The translations under genes were made by a program, and so were the position numbers. From NCBI RefSeq assembly GCF_040096015.1, contig NZ_JBBMFO010000009.1:1-58277 (forward strand): a stretch of DNA of 58,277 bases. The letters are read 5' to 3'. This stretch comes from Peptoniphilus_A hominis (GTDB lineage Bacteria; Bacillota; Clostridia; Tissierellales; Peptoniphilaceae). Positions 1-6,917 of the stretch are shown here, piece after piece (position 1 is the first letter of the stretch; each line of letters opens with the position of its first letter). The notes below the pieces were generated by a model. The model did not search any database. It had not been told where the DNA came from and was given only the letters and a program-made list of their open reading frames with translations.

Positions 1-2
1 AA

Positions 3-146
3 GAATTTGTTTTGAGAGAGTTAATCGCAACACCGCCGGCATTGATTGGCAGATGGTTTTATGAAAATGTAAATAAGGGACTTGTGAAAAATGTAGAACA
101 CATCGGAAAAGCTGAAGGTGGAGTAGAAAAATATAAAAAGATATGA
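3..146 (+). CDS. C-terminal 47 residues of an unidentified protein (5' end outside window)
   Basis: An open frame enters from the left edge and stops with TGA at 144-146. The visible peptide contains the stretch LIATPPALIGRWFYEN and ends in a lysine-rich tail. I do not recognise the family. Its position, just upstream of the ORF6N and TnpW genes near the right end of element C, makes it accessory cargo of that element. If the molecule is circular, this frame continues backward into the last bases of the window as a short open stretch that is out of frame with the replication gene there. Confidence 0.5.
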   Translation, partial: EFVLRELIATPPALIGRWFYENVNKGLVKNVEHIGKAEGGVEKYKKI

Positions 147-219
147 GACTTATTTCAAAAAGCTACGCAGTGCGTGGCGGATTGGAAAAGATATTTAGAT
201 AATTTTGGAGGTGCATTTC

Positions 220-1209
220 ATGGCAGATGAAAATAAAGAGATAGTTATTGTAGATGATAAAACTATACAAGAAAAAATATATTTCATTCGTGGACAAAAA
301 GTAATGCTTGATGCAGATTTAGCTGAAATATATGGTTATGAAACTAAAAACTTTAATAGACAGGTAAAAAATAATATTGAAAAGTTTGAAGGCGAAGATT
401 TTATGTTTCAATTGACCGAGAATGAGTTTGAAAACTTGAGGTGCAAAAATTTCACCTCAAGTTGGGGCGGCTCAAGGTACCTACCAAATGCCTTTACGGA
501 ACAAGGTATTTATATGCTTATGACTGTATTAAGGGGAGAACTTGCGATTAGGCAAAGCAGAGCCTTAATTAGAACATTTAAGCAGATGAAAGACTTCATT
601 ATTGAAAATCAAGATTTTATCGGTTCAAAAGAATTAGTCCAAATAGCTATTCAAACCAACCAAAACACAAATGATATTGCAGAAATAAAATCTCAAATGG
701 CTACTAAAGAAGATTTGAAAAAAGTAATGGATAATTTTATCGATCCGGACACTTACAAGCATTTCCTTTTGATGAATGGAGATAAGATTGAAGCAGATGT
801 TGCCTATACAAAAATATATAAGTCAGCAAAGAAAAGCATTTATGTAATAGATAACTATATAGGCTTGAAAACCTTAGAATTATTAAGAGCTGCAAAAGAC
901 AATGTTGAAATTATAGTCTTTAGCGACAATGTGAAAAATAAAGATATGCTTACAAAAAACATCCTAAATGATTTTAGAAGAGATTATCCAAATATCAACT
1001 TAAAAATGAAGGTTGCAGGCAAAAAATATCACGATAGATATATTGCAATAGACTATGGAACAGAAAATGAAGCCTTTTATCTTTGCGGAGCTTCATCAAA
1101 GGACGCAGGAAATAAAATATCAAGTATTACCAAGATAGAAGAATCCTCTAAGGATATGTATCATACAATGTTTGGTGGAATGTTAAACAATAAGAATTTG
1201 AAAATTTAA
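220..1209 (+). CDS. ORF6N-domain protein with a phospholipase-D-like C-terminus
   Basis: This 329-residue protein starts at ATG 220, chosen because GGAGGTG (207-213) lies 6 nt upstream; the longer frame from TTG 205 would start upstream of that ribosome site. Residues about 10-110 are an ORF6N (KilA-N-like) DNA-binding domain of the kind found in phage antirepressors: IYFIRGQKVMLDADLAEIYG followed by a region ending NAFTEQGIYML. The C-terminal half resembles a PLD/HKD phosphodiesterase fold, with an HxRx4D-type motif near His271 and GASSKDAGN near residue 290. Such proteins are common on mobile elements; their function is not established and a regulatory or defence role is inference. It is followed by a hairpin terminator and tnpW inside the right arm of element C. 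Confidence 0.8.
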   Translation: MADENKEIVIVDDKTIQEKIYFIRGQKVMLDADLAEIYGYETKNFNRQVKNNIEKFEGEDFMFQLTENEFENLRCKNFTSSWGGSRYLPNAFTEQGIYMLMTVLRGELAIRQSRALIRTFKQMKDFIIENQDFIGSKELVQIAIQTNQNTNDIAEIKSQMATKEDLKKVMDNFIDPDTYKHFLLMNGDKIEADVAYTKIYKSAKKSIYVIDNYIGLKTLELLRAAKDNVEIIVFSDNVKNKDMLTKNILNDFRRDYPNINLKMKVAGKKYHDRYIAIDYGTENEAFYLCGASSKDAGNKISSITKIEESSKDMYHTMFGGMLNNKNLKI

Positions 1210-1251
1210 TATGCAGATAACAGAATAGACAGTTATATGAGCTTTAAGCAA

Positions 1252-1283
1252 GGCGGTAGAAGTAAAAATCTATCGTCTTTTTT
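1252..1283 (+). terminator. Rho-independent terminator after the ORF6N gene
   Basis: The 9-bp stem GGCGGTAGA (1252-1260) pairs with TCTATCGTC (1269-1277), allowing G-U pairs, and is followed by a run of T. It separates the ORF6N gene from tnpW. Confidence 0.7.
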
Positions 1284-1310
1284 AATTGCAACAAACAGGA
1301 GGAAAATAAT

Positions 1311-1496
1311 ATGAATGAAAACAGAAATGAACATAATACAGGAACAAAGACTATAAAGAAGATTGGAAAAGTAACTTATGAGGTTATTGTCCATTTTAAT
1401 GAAAATGCGACTGAAACCATGCAAGATAAATTGAAAAGGATAATGCTTAGAGAAATGGAGCGAGAAAAAGATAAAAAACCTCATAAAAATGATTAG
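1311..1496 (+). CDS. tnpW: TnpW-family transposon protein
   Basis: This 61-residue protein starts at ATG 1311 behind AGGAGG (1299-1304). The core KKIGKVTYEVIVHFNENA and the basic helix that follows match the small TnpW proteins of Tn4451/Tn4453-like serine-recombinase transposons. A divergent TnpW lies at 42813-43004 in element B (shared pattern: K-x-I/N-GKT/V-x-x-x-x-I-x-F). The biochemical role of TnpW is unknown. Here it is the last gene before the right end of element C, only about 25 bp from the virD4 junction, whereas in element B it directly follows the recombinase. Confidence 0.75.
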   Translation: MNENRNEHNTGTKTIKKIGKVTYEVIVHFNENATETMQDKLKRIMLREMEREKDKKPHKND

Positions 1497-1503
1497 AAAG
1501 TCC

Positions 1504-1522
1504 TTGACAAGTTGTTACAGGA
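1504..1522 (+). other. Right attachment end of element C (attR-like junction)
   Basis: The sequence reads TTGACAA, nine bases, then GGA, at which point the virD4 frame resumes with Gly-Lys-Thr-Ala-Lys. The left junction at 47945-47947 also reads GGA. The shared GGA therefore brackets the crossover, consistent with the dinucleotide (GA or GG) crossovers of TnpX-type large serine recombinases. Confidence 0.65.
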
Positions 1523-2320
1523 AAAACGGCGAAGTCTATTCTTATTTCATGTGGTGCAAGACTTGCTCCTTTTGATATTCAGGAGCTTAGGGACTTGATG
1601 AAAGAAGATGAACTTGAGCTTGATACTCTTGGAGATAGAAAGACAGCACTTTTTGTCATTATATCTGATACAGATGATACTTTTAACTTTGTGGTATCTA
1701 TCATGTACTCACAGTTATTTAATCTACTTTGTGATAAGGCAGATGATGAGTATGGAGGAAGATTACCTGTTCATGTAAGGTGCTTGCTTGACGAGTTTGC
1801 AAATATCGGCTTAATTCCAAAGTTTGAGAAGTTAATAGCGACAATCCGTTCAAGAGAAATATCTGCAAGCATTATTTTGCAAGCACAATCTCAGTTAAAG
1901 GCGATATATAAGGATAATGCTGACACAATCGTAGGCAACTGCGATAGCACTTTGTTTCTTGGTGGAAAGGAAAAGACCACACTAAAGGAGCTATCTGAAA
2001 CACTTGGTAAAGAAACCATAGATCTGTATAACACTTCTGAAACACGCTCCAATGCTAATAGTTATGGACTGAATTACCAAAAGACAGGAAAAGAGCTGAT
2101 GAGTCAAGATGAGATAACGGTTATGGATGGCAGTAAATGTATCTTTCAGCTTAGAGGTGTAAGACCGTTTTTATCAGATAAATTTGATATTACAAAGCAC
2201 AAGAATTACAAGTTACTTGAAGATTTTAATAAGAAAAATGCCTTTAATATTGAGGAATATATCAAGAGAAAAGGGAAAGCAAAATTAAATAGAGAAACGG
2301 TTATTACAAGAGTGCAGTAA
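1520..2320 (+). pseudogene. virD4: virD4/traG coupling protein, C-terminal fragment (interrupted gene)
   Basis: From GGA 1520 the frame reads GKTAKSILISCGARLAPFD and runs to TAA 2318-2320, giving about 265 residues. It contains the Walker B region CLLDEFANIG (about 1780-1810), ATIRSREISASII and the family C-terminus. Type IV coupling proteins are hexameric ATPases that bring the relaxase-DNA complex to the secretion channel. The P-loop and membrane anchor lie on the fragments at 47291-47947 and 40489-40833. A possible internal start at ATG 1598 has no convincing ribosome site, so I regard this as a fragment that becomes functional only after element C excises. It is followed directly by the transfer operon. 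Confidence 0.85.
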
Positions 2321-2373
2321 GTCTAAAGAACATAGATTTGCTGCTTTTTTATTACTCAAAATCAGGAGGAAAG

Positions 2374-2409
2374 ATGGTAAGGATAAGAAGTCCCACTAAG
2401 GAAAACTAA
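2374..2409 (+). CDS. Possible 11-codon leader peptide
   Basis: A short frame, Met-Val-Arg-Ile-Arg-Ser-Pro-Thr-Lys-Glu-Asn, follows a strong ribosome site (CAGGAGG, 2362-2368) at good spacing. A terminator hairpin follows 15 bp after its stop, just ahead of the SSB-like gene. This arrangement suggests a leader or attenuator controlling the transfer operon, but the peptide has no recognisable regulatory codons, so the call is tentative. Confidence 0.3.
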   Translation: MVRIRSPTKEN

Positions 2410-2423
2410 ATAGCAAGAGTATC

Positions 2424-2458
2424 AGCGATTGGAAAAGAAAAACTCCGATCGCTTTTTT
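2424..2458 (+). terminator. Terminator or attenuator upstream of the transfer operon
   Basis: AGCGATTGGA (2424-2433) pairs with TCCGATCGCT (2444-2453), with one G-U pair, followed by a T run. It lies between virD4 and the SSB-like gene and could insulate or attenuate the downstream operon. Confidence 0.7.
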
Positions 2459-2484
2459 ATTGAAAAGAAAAGGAGAAATTTTTA

Positions 2485-2796
2485 ATGAAGCAAGAAATGA
2501 TTAACATCAATGCCAATTTATTGGCAGAACCAACTTTTTCGAGTTTTGACAAAGAGGGAGAAGCTGTTGAAGTTGTAAACTTTACGCTTGTAAAAAAGTA
2601 TGGGAAAGGCAAGGAATATATCAACTGTGCCGCTTATGGAGAAAAAGCGGAGAAAGCAAAAGTCTTTGAAAAGGGCGATTTGATTCATATCTTTGGTTAC
2701 TTCAAGAAGCGTGAAAAAGACGGAAAGACTTACAAAAACTTTGTTGTGAAGTCATACAACAAGATTGAAAAGAAAGAAGAAAACGAGGAGGAATAA
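2485..2796 (+). CDS. Small SSB-like single-stranded-DNA-binding protein
   Basis: This 103-residue protein starts at ATG 2485 behind AAAGGAG. It is a single OB-fold of the SSB type: a hydrophobic ININANLLAEPTF strand, EVVNFTLVKKYG, then YINCAAYGEKAEKAKVFEKGD and IHIFGYFKKR. The pattern closely matches the OB domain of the second SSB-like protein at 23852-24511. It would protect the transferred strand or aid its complementary synthesis. It is the first gene of the transfer operon, four bases before maff2. The acidic C-terminus (KKEENEEE) resembles the protein-interaction tails of SSBs. Confidence 0.75.
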   Translation: MKQEMININANLLAEPTFSSFDKEGEAVEVVNFTLVKKYGKGKEYINCAAYGEKAEKAKVFEKGDLIHIFGYFKKREKDGKTYKNFVVKSYNKIEKKEENEEE

Positions 2797-2799
2797 ATT

Positions 2800-3015
2800 A
2801 TGGAATTTTTTACACAGGCAGTAAATGTATTAAAGATTTTAGTTATGGCAGTAGGTGCAGGACTTGGAGCATGGGGCGTTATTAACCTGATGGAAGGTTA
2901 TGGTAATGACAATCCGGGTGCAAAATCTCAGGGCATTAAGCAGCTTATGGCAGGAGGCGGCATTGTCCTTATCGGATTAAAGCTGATTCCGCTTCTTGCA
3001 AATGTACTCAAGTAA
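2800..3015 (+). CDS. Maff2-family conjugation membrane protein
   Basis: This 71-residue protein has two hydrophobic segments (about residues 8-28 and 48-68) separated by a polar loop containing GNDNPGAKSQGIKQLMAGGG. That loop is typical of the Maff2 family, the small membrane protein (VirB2/pilin-like in size and topology) found just upstream of the TrbL/VirB6 gene in Tn1549-type elements. A structural role in the channel is inferred from position. ATG 2800 follows the ribosome site GAGGAGG that overlaps the end of the preceding gene. Confidence 0.75.
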   Translation: MEFFTQAVNVLKILVMAVGAGLGAWGVINLMEGYGNDNPGAKSQGIKQLMAGGGIVLIGLKLIPLLANVLK

Positions 3016-3034
3016 GAAGAAAAGGAGAAATTAA

Positions 3035-3898
3035 ATGTTTGGGATATTCGACAAGATAGAGGAGTTTTTCAAAGATCTTCTACTGGGCGGTATCCAAGCA
3101 AACTTAGAGTCCATGTTTCTTGACATCAACGATAAAGTTGGTGCGATTGCAACGGATGTGGGAAAGACACCGATGGGGTGGAACGGACAGGTTTTTAGTT
3201 TTATCAAAAGCATTAACGACTCTGTCATTATCCCCATTGCAGGGCTAATCATAACGGCAGTCCTTTGTATCGAGCTTATCAATATGGTTATGCAAAAGAA
3301 CAATATGCACGATACGGATACATTTGAATTTTTCAAGTACATCATAAAGATGTGGATTGCCGTATGGTTAGTTTCTCACGCTTTTCAGTTTTCTATGGCA
3401 GTCTTTGATGTGGCACAGCACATGGTAAATAAAGCGGCAGGGGTAATTAACACCTCTGCCGTTATCTCCGGAGATCAGATTGTAACGATGGTAGAAGGCT
3501 TAAAAGATAAAGGTCTTGGAGAGCTTGTCATGATACTCTTTGAAACCTCGCTCATAAAGGTGGCAATACAGGTCATTTCCATTGTGATTATGCTTGTAGT
3601 GTACGGAAGAATGTTTGAAATATATGTTTACTCATCCGTTTCAGCCATTCCATTTGCCACAATGGGAAACAAAGAGTGGGGACAGATTGGAACAAACTAT
3701 ATCAAAGGTTTATTTGCTATAGGACTACAAGGACTCTTTTTAATGGTTTGTCTTGGAATATACGCAGTATTAGTTAAGACAATACAGATAACAGATATAC
3801 ACACAAGTACCTTTACGATACTTGGATATGCGGTTTTGCTGGGGTTAATGATGCTAAAGAGCGGAACACTGGCCAAAAGCGTATTAAACGCACACTAA
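3035..3898 (+). CDS. TrbL/VirB6-like conjugal transfer membrane protein (CD1112 family)
   Basis: This 287-residue protein has about six membrane segments, including SVIIPIAGLIITAVLCIELI (near residue 70), MWIAVWLVSHAFQFSMAVFD, VAIQVISIVIMLVVYGRMF, GLFAIGLQGLFLMVCLGIY and a C-terminal hydrophobic stretch. Polytopic inner-membrane proteins of this type form the membrane platform of the mating channel. It sits between Maff2 and PrgI as in other elements of the family. ATG 3035 follows AAAAGGAGAAA. Nothing suggests damage. Confidence 0.8.
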   Translation: MFGIFDKIEEFFKDLLLGGIQANLESMFLDINDKVGAIATDVGKTPMGWNGQVFSFIKSINDSVIIPIAGLIITAVLCIELINMVMQKNNMHDTDTFEFFKYIIKMWIAVWLVSHAFQFSMAVFDVAQHMVNKAAGVINTSAVISGDQIVTMVEGLKDKGLGELVMILFETSLIKVAIQVISIVIMLVVYGRMFEIYVYSSVSAIPFATMGNKEWGQIGTNYIKGLFAIGLQGLFLMVCLGIYAVLVKTIQITDIHTSTFTILGYAVLLGLMMLKSGTLAKSVLNAH

Positions 3899-3912
3899 AA
3901 GAAAGGATAGAT

Positions 3913-4179
3913 ATGATGAACAAAAGAAAAACAGTATTTATTGCAGTAGTAATTGGAACAGGTATTATGGCGGTGATGGATAGAATCAGGCTTCACAGCA
4001 AGGTGAATGACTTGGAAGAAAGAACAAAAGACATCGGTCGCTGCCACAATGATTTTTGTCTAATGCAGGAAAGATATAACAGAAGTACAGATGAACAGAT
4101 TGCAAGTATTCAGGAAGAAATTGGCTCCGTATATGAGCATATAGAGGAGCTTTCAAAGGATAAAGAAGATGGGAGGTAA
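3913..4179 (+). CDS. Small single-pass membrane protein of the transfer operon
   Basis: This 88-residue protein has an N-terminal transmembrane helix (TVFIAVVIGTGIMAVM, about residues 8-23) followed by a charged, coiled-coil-like segment (LEERTKDIG and EEIGSVYEHIEELSKD). Two adjacent ATG codons (3913, 3916) follow GAAAGGAT. I do not recognise a named family. Genes of this size and topology occur between TrbL and PrgI in related elements, so a minor channel-component role is an inference from position only. It ends 3 bp before prgI. Confidence 0.6.
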   Translation: MMNKRKTVFIAVVIGTGIMAVMDRIRLHSKVNDLEERTKDIGRCHNDFCLMQERYNRSTDEQIASIQEEIGSVYEHIEELSKDKEDGR

Positions 4180-4182
4180 GTT

Positions 4183-4572
4183 ATGGCATATGTACCTATC
4201 CCAAAAGACTTAAAGAAGGTAAAAACAAAGGTAGCATTCAACCTGACGAAAAGACAGCTTATCGGTTTTACGATTGCAGGACTGATTGGAATACCAATTT
4301 ATTTATTTATGCGAAAGGTAGTTCCAAATGATATAGCAGTCATCTTTCTCATTGTGTCCACACTTCCCATATTTTTCATCACTCTTTTTGAAAAGGACGG
4401 ACTTAGCTTTGAGAAATACTTTAAGTATGTTTACCTTCATAAATTTTATCAGCCACAAAAAAGAGTGAGAAAGGAGGTTTACCTTGAAAGACAAAAGAAA
4501 GATTCAGCAGCTAAAGTTAGAACAAAACCAAAAGAAGTTAAGAAGTCAAAAACAGGACTTAAAGCAAAATAA
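4183..4572 (+). CDS. PrgI-family (VirB3-like) conjugation protein
   Basis: This 129-residue protein begins YVPIPKDLKKVKTKVAFNLT, the PrgI-family signature, followed by two membrane segments (about residues 27-45 and 50-68) and a conserved EKDGLSFEKYFKY segment. PrgI proteins are small membrane partners of the VirB4 ATPase. ATG 4183 lies behind GGGAGG. Its last 89 bases overlap the start of virB4, which probably couples translation of the two. Confidence 0.85.
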   Translation: MAYVPIPKDLKKVKTKVAFNLTKRQLIGFTIAGLIGIPIYLFMRKVVPNDIAVIFLIVSTLPIFFITLFEKDGLSFEKYFKYVYLHKFYQPQKRVRKEVYLERQKKDSAAKVRTKPKEVKKSKTGLKAK

Positions 4573-6913
4573 GGGAAAGTCTAAAAAAGATAGGGGCGGA
4601 TTACTTGACCTTATCTTTAGGAAAGAGCCGAAAAGATACACAGTTGAAGATACCATTCCCTACCTTAGACTTTTAAAAAGTGGGATATGTCAGATTGATG
4701 AAAAGCATTTTAATAAGAGTATCGCTTTTGAGGATATAAACTATCAGCTTGCCTTAGAAGAAGATAGGGATTTGATTTTTAATCAGTTTGCAAACTTTCT
4801 TAATTCTTTTGATCCAAGTATCAGCATCGAATTTTCATATATCAATCAGCTTGGTAGAAACGAAGAAATGAAATCAGCCATTCAAATACCGGATAAAAAG
4901 GATGGGTTTGACGATATACGCCTTGAGTTTCGAGAAATGCTCAAGAGTCAGATTGTAAAGGGAAATAACGGACTGAAAAAATCAAAGTATGTAACCTTTA
5001 CGGTGGAAGCGGATAATTTAGAGCAGGCAACATCAAAACTTGAAAGACTGGAGATAGATATATTATCAAGTCTTAAAAGTATGGGAGTAAGAGCAGAAAG
5101 CTTGAACGGAGAGGAAAGACTAAAGATACTTCATGATGTTTTAAATCCGAATAAGACCTTTGAATTTTCATATAAAGACTTAAAGAAAAAGGAAAGTACC
5201 AAGACATATATTGTGCCTGATGAATTTAACTTTACACCGTCAAGGTATTTTAAGTTTGGAAAGTTTATCGGAGCGGCAAGTCATTTTCAAATCCTTGCAA
5301 GTGAGCTTTCCGACCGTATGCTTGCAGAGTTTTTGGATATAGACGATAACATCAATATCTCTTTTCATATCAAGGCAATCGAACAATCGGAAGCCATCAA
5401 GATGGTTAAAAGAAAAAATACCGATATTGACAAGATGAAGATTGAGGAAAACAAAAAGGCTGTAAGGTCGGGATATGATATGGACATTCTTCCAAGTGAT
5501 TTAATTACCTATGGAGAAGATGTAAAAAGTCTTTTAAAAGACCTTCAGACAAGAGATGAAAGAATGTTTGTTGTAACCATTATCTTTATGAACTTTGCAA
5601 GGACAATCCAAAAGCTGGACAATACCATTTCTCAAATCAGCTCTATTGCCAATAAGCATAATTGCAAGTTAAAAAGGCTTGACCATTCCCAAGAGCAGGG
5701 CTTAATCAGTGTACTTCCTCTTGGGGTAAATAAGATTGAAATTGACAGAGGACTAACCTCATCATCTACGGCAGTATTTATGCCTTTTACCACAGAGGAG
5801 CTTTTCATAAATTCGGCGAACAGTTTGTATTATGGACTAAATGCCCTAAGTCATAACCTGATTATGGCAGATAGAAAGAAACTGAAAAACCCAAACGGTC
5901 TAATTCTCGGAACTCCGGGAAGTGGTAAGTCCTTTAGTGCAAAAAGAGAAATGGCAAATGCCATTCTTACAACGGATGATGATGTGATTATCTGCGATCC
6001 GGAAGGCGAGTACGGAAACCTTGTGCGTCAGTTTAAAGGAGAAGTCATAAAGGTTAGCAGTAAGTCAAAAGACTATCTAAATCCTTTAGATATAAATATG
6101 AACTATGGCGATGGGGATGCACCACTGAAAGATAAAGCAAACTTCATTATGTCGATGCTTGAATTAGTAGTTGGTGGTAGTGGTCTTACAGCAGAAGAAA
6201 AATCGGTTATAGATAGATGCCTGCCTAAGATTTATGAAAAGTATTTTGAAAATCCAAAGCCTTGTAATATGCCCATTCTTCAAAACCTATATGATATGTT
6301 AAAAAATCAGGAAGAAAAAGTCGGGAAAAAACTGGCAACGGAAATGGAGATTTATGTAACAGGTTCTCTTAATGTATTTAACCATCAGTCCAATGTGGAC
6401 TTAAATAAGCAGCTACTTTGTTTTGACATTAAGGAGTTAGGCTCGCAGCTTAAAAAAATTGGAATGCTCGTTATTCAGGATCAGGTATGGAATAAGGTAT
6501 CGCAAAACAGAGGGAATAAGGCTACAAGGTACTATATCGACGAGTTTCATTTATTGTTAAAAGATGAGCAGACAGCTTCCTATTCCGTAGAAATTTGGAA
6601 AAGATTTCGTAAGTGGGGAGGAATCCCGACAGGTATTACACAAAATGTCAAAGACTTACTTATGAGCAAGGAAATTGAAAATATCTTTGATAATACGGAC
6701 TTTGTGCTAATGCTTAATCAGGCTTCAGGAGATAGAGAGATTTTAGCAAGGAAACTTAAAATCTCACAGCCACAGCTAAAATATGTAACCAATTCCAATG
6801 CAGGAGAAGGACTTTTGTTCTTTGGAAATACCATTGTCCCTTTCCTTGATAAATTCCCGAAAGACACAATCCTTTATCAGAAGATGACAACCAAGCCTGA
6901 AGAAGTGAGGTAG
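4484..6913 (+). CDS. virB4: VirB4-like conjugation ATPase
   Basis: This 809-residue protein has the usual VirB4 layout. A lysine-rich N-terminus is followed by the TraC/VirB4 N-domain and then the ATPase domain with Walker A GTPGSGKS (about residues 476-483), IICDPEGEYGNLV and Walker B RYYIDEFHLLL (about 682-692). VirB4 powers assembly and operation of the mating channel. The start is TTG 4484, chosen because AAAGGAGG (4470-4477) is well spaced ahead of it. This produces an 89-bp overlap with prgI. Length and motifs are normal for the family and the gene appears intact. Confidence 0.9.
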   Translation: MKDKRKIQQLKLEQNQKKLRSQKQDLKQNKGKSKKDRGGLLDLIFRKEPKRYTVEDTIPYLRLLKSGICQIDEKHFNKSIAFEDINYQLALEEDRDLIFNQFANFLNSFDPSISIEFSYINQLGRNEEMKSAIQIPDKKDGFDDIRLEFREMLKSQIVKGNNGLKKSKYVTFTVEADNLEQATSKLERLEIDILSSLKSMGVRAESLNGEERLKILHDVLNPNKTFEFSYKDLKKKESTKTYIVPDEFNFTPSRYFKFGKFIGAASHFQILASELSDRMLAEFLDIDDNINISFHIKAIEQSEAIKMVKRKNTDIDKMKIEENKKAVRSGYDMDILPSDLITYGEDVKSLLKDLQTRDERMFVVTIIFMNFARTIQKLDNTISQISSIANKHNCKLKRLDHSQEQGLISVLPLGVNKIEIDRGLTSSSTAVFMPFTTEELFINSANSLYYGLNALSHNLIMADRKKLKNPNGLILGTPGSGKSFSAKREMANAILTTDDDVIICDPEGEYGNLVRQFKGEVIKVSSKSKDYLNPLDINMNYGDGDAPLKDKANFIMSMLELVVGGSGLTAEEKSVIDRCLPKIYEKYFENPKPCNMPILQNLYDMLKNQEEKVGKKLATEMEIYVTGSLNVFNHQSNVDLNKQLLCFDIKELGSQLKKIGMLVIQDQVWNKVSQNRGNKATRYYIDEFHLLLKDEQTASYSVEIWKRFRKWGGIPTGITQNVKDLLMSKEIENIFDNTDFVLMLNQASGDREILARKLKISQPQLKYVTNSNAGEGLLFFGNTIVPFLDKFPKDTILYQKMTTKPEEVR

Positions 6914-6917
6914 GCTT

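Larger units (their letters stand above)
1..1521 (+). mobile_element. Right arm of serine-recombinase transposon C
   Basis: Everything before the resumption of virD4 at 1520-1522 belongs to an inserted element: an unidentified gene tail, ORF6N and TnpW. Its right terminus is TTGACAA (1504-1510), 9 nt, then GGA at the virD4 junction. Element B ends with the same TTGACAA, 10 nt, GG layout at 47271-47290. The left end of an element inserted at exactly the same virD4 codon lies at 47948, so I infer that this is the other end of the same element. Confidence 0.65.
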
